Assembly (NCBI RefSeq): GCF_041916735.1
Contig: NZ_JAYRYY010000002.1
Length of the DNA stretch: 64,000 bases
Source of the DNA: Zoogloea sp016790385
GTDB taxonomy: Bacteria > Pseudomonadota > Gammaproteobacteria > Burkholderiales > Rhodocyclaceae
Direction: 5' to 3' (one strand)
In this document: positions 39,125 to 46,977 of the stretch, piece by piece
How the letters are laid out: every line of letters starts with the position of its first letter
Position numbering within the stretch: the stretch's first letter is position 1
Notes under the pieces: generated by a model
What the model was told of the DNA's origin: nothing
The model's input: only the letters and a program-made list of their open reading frames with translations
Database searches by the model: none
Translations under genes and position numbers: made by a program

Positions 39125-40881
39125 CACATGGCCTCCCGCACGACTGGCTGGGACACACCCTGGCGGGCAACCTGGAGCGGCTTGAGGGGCGCATCGGGTA
39201 CGACGCCGAGCGAACGCAGGGCCCCTGCGGTGACCTGGGAGAAAATCGGGGCGGCAACGTCGCCGCCATAATGCTTGCCGTTACTGGGCTCATCGATCAT
39301 CACCGCAACAATCAGGCGCGGATCGGAAATCGGCGCAATGCCGACGAAGGACGCCACGTACTTGTGCGCATAGCGGCCACCCACCAGCTTCATGGCCGTA
39401 CCGGTCTTGCCGCCGACACGGTATCCGGGAACGCTGGCCTGGGGCGCGGTTCCGCCTTGCTGCACGACCATCTCGAGCATCTGCCGCACTTCCCGTGCCG
39501 TCTGCGGCGAGAACACCCGGGTGCCGTGCACCGGAGGCGCATCCAGCCGCGACAGGGAAAGGGGCACGATGTCGCCGTCGCGGGCAAACACCTGATAGGC
39601 ATTGGCCATCTGCATCAGATTGACCGACATGCCATGACCGTAGGACATCGTGGCCTGCTCGATGGGGCGCCATGCCTTGGCGGGCCGCAGACGGCCGCCC
39701 ACCTCGCCGGGAAAACCAAGCTTCAGCGGCGACCCGAAGCCGAGGTCGTCCAGCATCTTCCACATGGTTTCGGGCGGGAAGCTGAGCGCCATCTTGGCCG
39801 CGCCGATGTTGGACGACTTCTGGATGACCTGGGCCACAGACAAGGCGCCATGCGGGTGGGCATCGGAGATCGTGGCGGAACCGATGGTCATGCGCCCCGG
39901 CGCACAGTTGATGATGGTGCCGGCGGTGACCTTGCCCTTCTCCAGCGCCAGGGCCGCCGTGAACGGCTTCATGGTCGAACCCGGCTCGAAGGTATCGGTG
40001 AGGGCGCGGTTGCGCAGCTGTTCGCCGGTCAGTTTGACCCGGTTGTTGGGGTTGAAGGTGGGCGCATTGGCCAGCGCCAGCACTTCACCCGTCCTGGCGT
40101 CGAGCACCACAACGCCACCTGCCTTGGCCTTGTGGTCGGTCATGGCCTGCTTGAGGGCCGCGTGGGCGAGATACTGGATCTTGTTGTCGATGGACAGGGC
40201 AACCTCCCGCCCATCCTGGGGCGGACGGATGGATTGCACGTCCTCGACCACATTGCCCCGCCTATCCTTCACCACCCTGCGCGAACCCGGCTTGCCTGCC
40301 AGCTGCGGCTCGAAGGCGAGTTCGATGCCTTCCTGCCCCTTGTCATCCACGCCGGTGAAGCCGAGCACGTGGGCCATCACATCACCGCCCGGATAAAAGC
40401 GCCGGTATTCACGCTGATCATGAATGCCGGGCAGTTTGAGGGCAGCAATGCGCTCGGCCAGTTCGGGGGAAACCTGGCGTTTCAGGTAGACGAAATCCTT
40501 CTCGCTGGCCAGCTTCTGATTCAGCTCGCCGACGTCCGTCTCGATCAGCGCGGCCAGCTGGCGCGTCTGGGACGGGTTCAGCCGCGCATCTTCCGGAATG
40601 GCCCAGATCGACTTGACGGGCGAGGACACCGCCAGCACGTCGCCCTGCCGGTCGGTGATCTTGCCCCGGGTGGCGGGCACCTCCAGCACCCGCGCGTAGC
40701 GGGACTCACCTTTGGCCTGGAGAAACTGATCGTGAAAACCTTGCAGATAGACCGCGCGACCGACCAACGCCAACGATCCACCAAGCAGACACAGCAACAC
40801 AAAGCGCGGCCGCCATGCCGACAGCTCCGGGCGCAGAAGGGGGTTGTGGTTGAAGGTGACGCCCTTCTTGACCTTTTTCAT
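39124..40881 (-). CDS. ftsI: Septal peptidoglycan transpeptidase FtsI (PBP3)
   Basis: A 585-residue class B penicillin-binding protein. It has a short basic cytoplasmic tail, a membrane helix at about 26-47, a PBP dimerisation domain (about 60-215) and the transpeptidase domain. The catalytic motifs are SxxK at 302-305 (STMK), SSN at 356-358 and KTGTA at 492-496. The start at 40881 overlaps the ftsL stop (ATGA); a longer open frame upstream lies inside ftsL. It works with FtsW. Confidence 0.97.
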   Translation of the reverse strand: MKKVKKGVTFNHNPLLRPELSAWRPRFVLLCLLGGSLALVGRAVYLQGFHDQFLQAKGESRYARVLEVPATRGKITDRQGDVLAVSSPVKSIWAIPEDARLNPSQTRQLAALIETDVGELNQKLASEKDFVYLKRQVSPELAERIAALKLPGIHDQREYRRFYPGGDVMAHVLGFTGVDDKGQEGIELAFEPQLAGKPGSRRVVKDRRGNVVEDVQSIRPPQDGREVALSIDNKIQYLAHAALKQAMTDHKAKAGGVVVLDARTGEVLALANAPTFNPNNRVKLTGEQLRNRALTDTFEPGSTMKPFTAALALEKGKVTAGTIINCAPGRMTIGSATISDAHPHGALSVAQVIQKSSNIGAAKMALSFPPETMWKMLDDLGFGSPLKLGFPGEVGGRLRPAKAWRPIEQATMSYGHGMSVNLMQMANAYQVFARDGDIVPLSLSRLDAPPVHGTRVFSPQTAREVRQMLEMVVQQGGTAPQASVPGYRVGGKTGTAMKLVGGRYAHKYVASFVGIAPISDPRLIVAVMIDEPSNGKHYGGDVAAPIFSQVTAGALRSLGVVPDAPLKPLQVARQGVSQPVVREAM

Positions 40882-41144
40882 GGCCGTTCCTCGATAGCGA
40901 TGATCTGCCCCGACAGTGGGGGGCGCATCGCGAGCTTTTCCCGCGCGAGTTTTTCGATCCGGGCGTGGGCGGCCCAGGTGCTCTGCTCCAGCTGGAGCTG
41001 CCCCCACTCGATCTCGAGCTGCTGGGAACGCTGCTGCTCGCGCTCGACCGCCGTATAGAGCTTGCGGGCCTGATGTTGGGACGCAACGACCCCAAGACTG
41101 CTCGCGACCACCAGCATCACCAGGAATCCGGTCAAACGGGCCAC
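40878..41144 (-). CDS. ftsL: Cell division protein FtsL
   Basis: An 88-residue bitopic protein: a membrane helix (about 5-24, TGFLVMLVVASSLGVVAS) and a periplasmic coiled coil (about 28-68) that pairs with FtsB. The GTG at 41144 was chosen because GGAGG lies six bases upstream and it starts two bases after the rsmH stop. The ATG eight codons earlier would overlap rsmH. Identified by size, topology and place between rsmH and ftsI. Confidence 0.88.
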   Translation of the reverse strand: MARLTGFLVMLVVASSLGVVASQHQARKLYTAVEREQQRSQQLEIEWGQLQLEQSTWAAHARIEKLAREKLAMRPPLSGQIIAIEERP

Positions 41145-41145
41145 G

Positions 41146-42075
41146 TCACGCCTCCATCCGCTCGGCAATGCGCATCACCGCGCTGCGTGAACGGGCATTG
41201 GCCGCCACCTCGGCGTCGGAGGGCCGCACCGGCTTGCCCACCAGGCCAAGACGCGGCTTGGGCAGATCCGCCGCACGCACCGGCAGGCGCGCCGGAATCT
41301 GCGGCGGCCGAGACTCGTCACGCATGAAACGCTTGACGATACGATCTTCAAGAGAGTGAAAGCTGATCACCACCAGACGGCCTCCGGCCGCCAGTGCTGC
41401 CACCACCTGGGGCAAGACTAGCGACAGCTCCTCAAGCTCTTGATTGACGCAAATCCGTAAAGCCTGGAAGGTGCGCGTCGCAGGGTGCTGACCCGGCTCG
41501 CGTGTGCGGACCGCTTTTTCCACGATCGCGGCAAGCTGTCCAGTGGTTGCAACATGCCCCCCTGTCCGAGCAGCAACAACCGCCTTTGCAATCTCATAAG
41601 CAAACCGTTCTTCACCGTATTCCCTCAGTACTCGGGTTATGTCGGCAACCGGCGCTTCCGCCAGCCACTCCGCCGCGGTCACCCCGCGGGTCGTATCCAT
41701 TCGCATATCCAGCGGCGCATCAAACCTGAAACTCATGCCCCGCTCCGCCTCGTCCAGCTGAGGAGAAGACACCCCCAGATCCAGCAGGACACCATCCACC
41801 CGCTCCACACCCCGCTCCGCCAGCGCCTCGGAAAAATCCGAAAAAGGCGCATGCACCAACTCGAAGCGCGGATCCTGCATCGCCACCCCGGCCGCGACGG
41901 CCACCGGGTCGCGATCAAAGGCGATCAGCCTGCCCCGCTCGCCCAGGCGCGCCAGAATCGCCCGACTATGCCCGCCCCGCCCGAATGTGCCATCCACATA
42001 GACACCATCCGGCCGAATGGCCAGCGCCTCGACTGCCTCGTTCAGCAGCACCGTGACGTGCGCAGCCGCGCTCAC
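41146..42075 (-). CDS. rsmH: 16S rRNA (cytosine1402-N4)-methyltransferase RsmH (MraW)
   Basis: A 309-residue SAM-dependent methyltransferase acting on C1402 of 16S rRNA. The SAM-binding motif YVDGTFGRGGHSRAIL is near the N-terminus. LDLGVSSPQLDEAERGMSFR and LVVISFHSLEDRIVKRFM are the family's signature blocks. It starts with GTG overlapping the mraZ stop (GTGA). Confidence 0.97.
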   Translation of the reverse strand: MSAAAHVTVLLNEAVEALAIRPDGVYVDGTFGRGGHSRAILARLGERGRLIAFDRDPVAVAAGVAMQDPRFELVHAPFSDFSEALAERGVERVDGVLLDLGVSSPQLDEAERGMSFRFDAPLDMRMDTTRGVTAAEWLAEAPVADITRVLREYGEERFAYEIAKAVVAARTGGHVATTGQLAAIVEKAVRTREPGQHPATRTFQALRICVNQELEELSLVLPQVVAALAAGGRLVVISFHSLEDRIVKRFMRDESRPPQIPARLPVRAADLPKPRLGLVGKPVRPSDAEVAANARSRSAVMRIAERMEA

Positions 42076-42518
42076 AGCGGAAGGGTTTCCCAGCCCGCCG
42101 GCATGAGATCAGCGCCCAAGGCGAAGATCTGCTCCTGCTGCTTCTGCCAACCGGCATCCGACCACAACTCGAAGTGATCACCCTGCCCGACCAGATGCAC
42201 CTGCCGTTCCAGCTGACCAAAGCTGCGCAGCTCCGGTGCAATCAGCACCCGACCGGCCGAATCCACTTCTTCCTCCCGGGCAAAACCCACCAGGAGGCGT
42301 TTGAGCAATGCGGACTGATGATCAAGGCTGGAACCGGCAAGCACTTTGTTGCGGATGGGCTCCCACGCGGGCGCGGGGTAGATCAGAAGGCAGCGATGGG
42401 GGTGAGCGGTCAGGACCAACTGGTTCTCGGCGAGCTTGGCGAGCGCGTCCCGATGCCGCGCCGGTATCGCCAGGCGACCCTTCGCATCGAGCGTGAGCGC
42501 TGCTGCGCCTTGAAACAT
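42072..42518 (-). CDS. mraZ: Transcriptional regulator MraZ
   Basis: A 148-residue protein with two AbrB/SpoVT-like domains. The DxxxR motif of each half is visible: LTLDAKGRLAIPARHRDAL near residues 8-26, and EEEVDSAGRVLIAPELRSF at about 85-105. It forms a ring that binds tandem TGGG-type repeats before its own operon and represses the dcw cluster in E. coli. Such repeats are present directly upstream (42556-42590). Confidence 0.96.
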   Translation of the reverse strand: MFQGAAALTLDAKGRLAIPARHRDALAKLAENQLVLTAHPHRCLLIYPAPAWEPIRNKVLAGSSLDHQSALLKRLLVGFAREEEVDSAGRVLIAPELRSFGQLERQVHLVGQGDHFELWSDAGWQKQQEQIFALGADLMPAGWETLPL

Positions 42519-42870
42519 GTTTCCCCCACTTCTTCACCCGGACAAGCAGGAAAAACTCACTTTCTCCCACTTTCGTCCACTTCACCCCACTTTAGAGCAA
42601 AAGAAATAGGCGGTCAAGCCGACCGGAAGGTAAATCTCTTTTGGACACAAGCACTTAGAGGACGCGACTGGCCAGAAAAGGAAATCCGCTTATAAATCAA
42701 TGGCCATAGAAAACATTGCAAAAGTGCTTGATTAATCGCGCCGGATCGCCTTCCGGACGAAGGAAGCCATCACCCTTCAAGGAAGAAAAGGTTAAAACCG
42801 GTTGCGCAGCTCAGCACCGGGCACAAAAACCACCTGGATGTGGGAAAAAGTGGAATGGATCGGAGGGATT
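42519..42870. other. Intergenic region between mraZ and rnpB
   Basis: A 352-base region with the mra promoter and MraZ operator near mraZ (42556-42617). Towards rnpB it is A-rich, and a weak hairpin CCAC/GTGG followed by TTTTTG on the minus strand (about 42822-42844) could be the rnpB terminator. A small open frame on the plus strand starting at 42716 runs into antisense rnpB and is not a gene. Confidence 0.6.
42556..42617 (-). promoter_or_regulatory. mra promoter with four MraZ-binding repeats
   Basis: On the minus strand, -35 TTGACC (42617-42612), a 17-base spacer and -10 TAAAGT (42594-42589) form a good sigma-70 promoter. Four pentamers with ten-base period follow and overlap the -10: GTGGG (42590-42586), GTGGA (42580-42576), GTGGG (42570-42566) and GTGAG (42560-42556). 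MraZ binds such tandem boxes, so this is a classical autorepressed dcw promoter. A fifth GTGGGG lies by the mraZ ribosome binding site. Confidence 0.85.
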
Positions 42871-43260
42871 GGGAAGTCCGCCGATAAGCCGGGTTCTGTC
42901 GAGCGGACCGGTCCGAGAACCGACCCGCCGGGCAATCATTCCTCTGGTCGACGCGTTGCCGCGCCGCTCTAGCAGCCTACCCGGGGACTCCGCGAGCAGC
43001 GTCAACGTCCCCCTATTTGGCCTTGCCCCGGATGGGGTTTGCCGTGCCGTCCGTGTCACCACGTCCGCGGTGGGCTCTTACCCCACCGTTTCACCCTTGC
43101 CTGATCTCCGCGAGGAGCCATCGGCGGTCTGCTCTCTGTTGCACTTTCCGTCGCTTTAACCCGAAGGCTATGGCGCCCGGCCGTTAGCCGGCATCCTGCT
43201 CTATGGGGCCCGGACTTTCCTCGATGTGCATGCACACCGCGATTGCCTGGCGAACTTCCC
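42871..43260 (-). ncRNA. rnpB: RNase P RNA (class A)
   Basis: The catalytic RNA of RNase P, which trims tRNA 5' ends. On the minus strand the 5' region contains the universal GAGGAAAGTCCGGGC (about 43208-43222) and the 3' region contains GAACCCGGCTTATCGG. Helix P1 is formed by GGGAAGTTCGCC (43260-43249) at the 5' end and GGCGGACTTCCC (42882-42871) at the 3' end, which pair with one G-U. These ends give about 390 nucleotides, normal for a bacterial class A RNA. The exact 3' end could differ by a few bases. Confidence 0.95.
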
Positions 43261-43267
43261 GGCGCGG

Positions 43268-43273
43268 AGTATA
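43268..43273 (-). promoter_or_regulatory. -10 element of rnpB
   Basis: TATACT on the minus strand, seven bases before the predicted 5' end of rnpB. No matching -35 was recognised; the upstream stretch is a GC-rich CCCCGCGGGG palindrome. Confidence 0.5.
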
Positions 43274-43301
43274 GCCGCTTCGGCCCCGCGGGGCGGCGGT
43301 A

Positions 43302-43730
43302 TCAGTCGCCGCCGCGAAGATCCGCCGCCTGCTCGACCACCTCGGTGATGACGCAGTCGAGGCGAGAACGGAAATCGGGTGTCTCGGCGTCGCCCCAGGC
43401 GGTCAACGCGTCGCCCACGGCAATCCCCACGTCCAGTTCACCGCAGCCCTCGGCACCGGCCAGACCGGGAAGCCGGCCCGCCACCCGCCGCCCCAGACGT
43501 CCACCGCCGGCGAACACCACAACCACGTCACCCGAACGCTGATCCACGCCCAGGCTGCGCACACCAATGGCGCGCAGGGCCGGGCCATGGTGGGTTTCCA
43601 CGTGATCGGCGATGGACGGGTTGTTGGCGGGGCGTCCCGAGCCAGGGACATCCTGCTGAAGATAGAGCACGATCGCCACCGCCAGGAGGGTCACGATGCA
43701 AAGGGTGATGACCAGCTTACGTACATCCAT
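43302..43730 (-). CDS. Hypothetical membrane-anchored protein
   Basis: A 142-residue protein with one N-terminal membrane helix (about 5-24, LVITLCIVTLLAVAIVLYLQ) and a soluble C-terminal part (about 40-142), probably periplasmic. The soluble part is rich in Val/Gly/Asp. No family was recognised. The ATG at 43730 has no clear ribosome binding site. The stop is 41 bases before rnpB, so the rnpB promoter overlaps or closely follows this gene. Confidence 0.6.
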   Translation of the reverse strand: MDVRKLVITLCIVTLLAVAIVLYLQQDVPGSGRPANNPSIADHVETHHGPALRAIGVRSLGVDQRSGDVVVVFAGGGRLGRRVAGRLPGLAGAEGCGELDVGIAVGDALTAWGDAETPDFRSRLDCVITEVVEQAADLRGGD

Positions 43731-43940
43731 GGGGCATCATTTTAGTTGCAGTATTTTGCATTCTCTCAACTCACCGCAAACCGCGCAGCGGAATCCGGCA
43801 CGGGGCGCCGCAACGGACACGTAAGCAAAGTTTGCAGATCGACGCCCGGCTCGCATCTGCTTACATCTGTCAAGCACCCTTACACATGGGCAAGCGTTAC
43901 CGGTGATGCAATGGTTTCGCAACCTTCACCGGAGTTCCAC

Positions 43941-44462
43941 ATGGTCTCGCAGCGTGTACGCCCAGCCGTGCTGCTTCTCTCCCTCGCCGTGGCCGGCCCC
44001 CTTACCGTCACGCCCGCCGAAGCGGGCGGGGGGCATTGGGGGCCGCCGCGGGCCTATTCCCCCGGCCATTGGCCCCACAACCACCGCTACGACAACAGCG
44101 GATTGTGGTGGATAGCCGGCACCAGCCTGCTGCTCTATCCCTTTGTCGCCCAGCCACGGCCCATCGTCATCGAGCCCCCGGCACAGGTCGTCGCCCCGCC
44201 CGCGCCAGCCCCCCAGAGCTGGTATTACTGCGACAGCGCCAAGGCCTACTACCCCTACGTGGACAGCTGTGCCGAAGGCTGGCGCGCGGTGCCCGCTACA
44301 GCGCCCACAACGCCAGCCCCCGCGCAGGCAACGGGCGGCACTTGGTATTACTGCGACGCCGCCGGCGCCTACTACCCCTATGTCCAGGAATGTCCGTCCG
44401 GCTGGCGTGCAACACCGGCTGCGTCCGCGAGCAACACCGCGCCGCGAGGAACGAGGCCATGA
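43941..44462 (+). CDS. Secreted protein with two WYYC repeats
   Basis: A 173-residue exported protein. It has a signal peptide (1-28, ending AEA), a His/Gly/Trp-rich stretch, a hydrophobic segment (about 52-66), a proline-rich region, then two near-identical repeats separated by a Pro/Thr/Ala linker. The first repeat begins WYYCDSAKAYYPYV and the second WYYCDAAGAYYPYV; each continues ...C..GWRAxPA. Each repeat has two cysteines, so a disulfide-closed unit is likely. Similar repeats occur in uncharacterised proteobacterial envelope proteins. The start is chosen for GGAG eight bases upstream. Its stop overlaps the next gene (ATGA), so the two work together or are at least co-translated. Confidence 0.78.
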   Translation: MVSQRVRPAVLLLSLAVAGPLTVTPAEAGGGHWGPPRAYSPGHWPHNHRYDNSGLWWIAGTSLLLYPFVAQPRPIVIEPPAQVVAPPAPAPQSWYYCDSAKAYYPYVDSCAEGWRAVPATAPTTPAPAQATGGTWYYCDAAGAYYPYVQECPSGWRATPAASASNTAPRGTRP

Positions 44463-44941
44463 ACCGGATCATCCCCTCCGCCCTGTTGGTACTGATCGCC
44501 GGCTGCGCCAGCATGCCCGACGGACCGCGCGTCGCGGTGATGCCCGCCCCCGGCAAGCCCTTTGAAGTGTTCGTTGCCGACGACCGCCTGTGCCGCAACT
44601 TCGCCGCCCAATCCATCGGCACCACGCCCAATGAACTGGCCAACCGCAAGCTCGTCGACACGGCCGTTGCCGGCACCGCGATCGGCGCAGCCGCCGGAGC
44701 GCTGGCCGGCGGCCAGCACGGCGCCGCCACGGGAGCCGCCATCGGCATGGTGGCCGGCACGGCGAGCGGGGCCGGCCAGGCCTCGGTGAGCGGCGGCGAA
44801 GCCCAGCGCCGCTACGACATTGCCTACCAGCAATGCATGTATGCCAAGGGCAACCAGCTGCCCGGCAGCGCCTACCCCTACCGGGCTATGCCACCCCCGC
44901 CCCCGGCCTCACCCTACCCGCCGCCCCCGCCGCCACGCTGA
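44459..44941 (+). CDS. Glycine-zipper lipoprotein
   Basis: A 160-residue lipoprotein: signal peptide with a lipobox (LIAGC, Cys16), a conserved front part (about 35-65), a glycine-zipper membrane-like segment (AGTAIGAAAGALAGGQHGAATGAAIGMVAGTASGAG, about 75-110; only its edges matter here), then YDIAYQQCMYAKGN and a proline-rich tail. The family (YMGG/glycine-zipper) is found in the outer membrane of betaproteobacteria; no biochemical role is known. It overlaps the WYYC-repeat gene by four bases. Confidence 0.8.
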   Translation: MNRIIPSALLVLIAGCASMPDGPRVAVMPAPGKPFEVFVADDRLCRNFAAQSIGTTPNELANRKLVDTAVAGTAIGAAAGALAGGQHGAATGAAIGMVAGTASGAGQASVSGGEAQRRYDIAYQQCMYAKGNQLPGSAYPYRAMPPPPPASPYPPPPPPR

Positions 44942-45006
44942 AGCCCGCCGCCGCGGGTGACTTCCCCTGCGCCGTCCGGCACAATCCCGGCGCAGGAGAT
45001 TCGCCC

Positions 45007-46170
45007 ATGAAATTCGATGTACTCATTGTCGGCGCCGGGCTTGCCGGTGCCGCCCTGGCTGCGGCCCTGCGCGGCAGCCGCCTCAAGGTCGGCATCGTGG
45101 AGGCCCGCCCCCCGGCCCGACCGGCCGGCTGGGATCCGCGCATCTACGCCATCAGCCCCGCCAACGTGGACTTCCTGTCCTCCATCGGCATCTGGCAACA
45201 CCTCGACACCCAGCGACTGGCGCCCGTCTACGACATGGAAATCCATGGTGACGCCGGCGGACGGCTGGATTTTTCGGCCTATGACTGCGGGCTGCGTGAG
45301 CTTGCCTGGATCCTCGAATCCAGCCAGATGCAGCTGGAGCTGTGGGAGACGGTGAAACGTCAGCACAACGTGAATCTGCTCTGCCCCGCGGCCCCCAGCG
45401 CCCTCGCCATCGACGCCGACGCCGCCCGCCTGACCCTGGCCGACGGGCGCCAGCTCGAAGCCCGTCTGATCGTCGCGGCCGACGGCCGGGATTCGTGGGC
45501 GCGTCAGGCCGCCGGCATCGGCGCCCGCAATACCCCCTATGAAGAAAAAGGCGTCGTCGCCAACTTTCGCTGCGAAAAGCCCCATCGCAACACCGCCATC
45601 CAGTGGTTCCGCAAGGACGGCGTGCTGGCCTACCTGCCCCTGCCCGGCGAATACATGTCCATGGTGTGGTCGGCCCCCGACGCCCTTGCCGACGAACTCG
45701 TCGGCCTTGCGCCGGAAGCGCTGGCCGCCCGCGTCGGCGAGGCCGGTGACTTCCGCCTGGGCGCCCTGGAAACAGTCACCCCCGCGGCGGCCTTCCCGCT
45801 GCGCCTGATGCGTGTCGAAACCGTGGTAAAGCCGCGCCTGGCCCTGATCGGCGACGCCGCCCACGCCATCCACCCCCTGTCGGGCCACGGCATCAACCTG
45901 GGTTACCAGGATGCCCGCGTGCTGGCCGAACAACTGGCCACCCTCGACGCCTGGCGTGACCCGGGCGAACTGGGCATCCTGCGCGCCTACGCCCGCGCCC
46001 GGGCCGAGGAAACCGCGCTGCTCCAATACACCACCCACGGCCTCAACCGCTTGTTCAAGCCTGCCGACCCGCTTCTCGCGGGCGTGCGCAATCTCGGACT
46101 GAACCTCACCAACCGCCTGCCGGTCCTACGCAATGCCCTCGTCAGATACGCCATTGCCGGCCGTTTCTGA
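45007..46170 (+). CDS. UbiH/UbiF-family FAD-dependent hydroxylase (ubiquinone synthesis)
   Basis: A 387-residue flavoprotein monooxygenase. It has the N-terminal dinucleotide fold VGAGLAGAALAAAL (about 8-21), the middle DG motif (VAADGRDSWARQAAG) and the second FAD motif GDAAHAIHPLSGHGINLGYQD (about 280-300). This family hydroxylates the ubiquinone ring. Which ring position this paralogue acts on cannot be told from sequence alone. The start at 45007 opens the FAD fold; upstream open frame is unrelated. A dsbC-type gene follows after 42 bases, a common pairing in betaproteobacteria. Confidence 0.87.
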   Translation: MKFDVLIVGAGLAGAALAAALRGSRLKVGIVEARPPARPAGWDPRIYAISPANVDFLSSIGIWQHLDTQRLAPVYDMEIHGDAGGRLDFSAYDCGLRELAWILESSQMQLELWETVKRQHNVNLLCPAAPSALAIDADAARLTLADGRQLEARLIVAADGRDSWARQAAGIGARNTPYEEKGVVANFRCEKPHRNTAIQWFRKDGVLAYLPLPGEYMSMVWSAPDALADELVGLAPEALAARVGEAGDFRLGALETVTPAAAFPLRLMRVETVVKPRLALIGDAAHAIHPLSGHGINLGYQDARVLAEQLATLDAWRDPGELGILRAYARARAEETALLQYTTHGLNRLFKPADPLLAGVRNLGLNLTNRLPVLRNALVRYAIAGRF

Positions 46171-46212
46171 AGGCCTTCACGCCTCACTCGCCCTTTCCCT
46201 GGAGATTCCCGG

Positions 46213-46941
46213 ATGAAATTCCCCTTTGTGCGTTCGCTGCTCGCCTCATTCCTGCTCGCGGCCGGCGTCGCCCACGCAGCCGACGAAAGTACGGTCAAGA
46301 AAAACGTCGAGAACTTCCTCAACGCACCCGCCGTGGAGAGCATCAAGAAGACCCCTTACGGCGGCTTGTATGAAGTCGTGCTCAAGTCGGGAGAGCTGCT
46401 CTACACCGACGCCAACGTGAGTTTTCTCATCGACGGCAGCCTCATCGACGCCAAGACCCGCAAGAACGTCACCCAGGCCCGCATGGCCCAGCTGATGAAG
46501 ATCGACTTCGCCACCCTGCCCCTCGATCAGGCCATCAAGCAGGTTCGCGGCAACGGCAAGCGTGTGATCGCCAGCTTCGAAGACCCCAACTGCGGCTACT
46601 GCAAGCGGCTTGCCAAAGACCTGCAAGGGCTCAAGGACGCAACCGTGTACACCTTTCTGTACCCCATCCTGAGCCCGGATTCGACCGAAAAATCGAAGAA
46701 CATCTGGTGCGCAAAAGACAGGGCAGCGGCCTGGAATGACTGGATGACCGCCGGCAAGACACCGGCTGCGGCTGCGGCCGGCTGCGACACCAGCGCCATC
46801 GACAAGAACGTGGCCCTCGGCCAGAAGATCAAGGTCAGCGGCACGCCGACCATCTTCACCTCGGACGGCAATCGGCTGCCGGGCGCCGTGCCCCTGGCCC
46901 AGCTCGAACAGGCCATGGTCCAGGCCACTGGCGGCAAATAG
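46213..46941 (+). CDS. dsbC: DsbC-family periplasmic disulfide isomerase
   Basis: A 242-residue periplasmic protein with a signal peptide (1-22, ending AHA), an N-terminal dimerisation domain (about 25-85) and a thioredoxin fold with the redox motif CGYC (127-130). The cis-proline GTPT is at about 210-213, and a second structural Cys pair is at 166 and 191. It reshuffles wrong disulfides; in E. coli DsbC is kept reduced by DsbD. A good GGAGATT site precedes the ATG. Confidence 0.93.
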   Translation: MKFPFVRSLLASFLLAAGVAHAADESTVKKNVENFLNAPAVESIKKTPYGGLYEVVLKSGELLYTDANVSFLIDGSLIDAKTRKNVTQARMAQLMKIDFATLPLDQAIKQVRGNGKRVIASFEDPNCGYCKRLAKDLQGLKDATVYTFLYPILSPDSTEKSKNIWCAKDRAAAWNDWMTAGKTPAAAAAGCDTSAIDKNVALGQKIKVSGTPTIFTSDGNRLPGAVPLAQLEQAMVQATGGK

Positions 46942-46952
46942 GCTTCCGCCCC

Positions 46953-46973
46953 GGGGGCCCGCCCGCGGCCCCC
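46953..46973. terminator. GC-rich hairpin between convergent dsbC and EAL genes
   Basis: GGGGGCC / GGCCCCC with a seven-base loop. There is no T run, so it may slow or end transcription from either side only weakly. Confidence 0.4.
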
Positions 46974-46977
46974 TCCG

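Noticed and set aside
42716..43159. A 147-codon open frame on the plus strand
   Set aside because: Most of it is antisense to RNase P RNA, whose conserved core and P1 helix explain the sequence.
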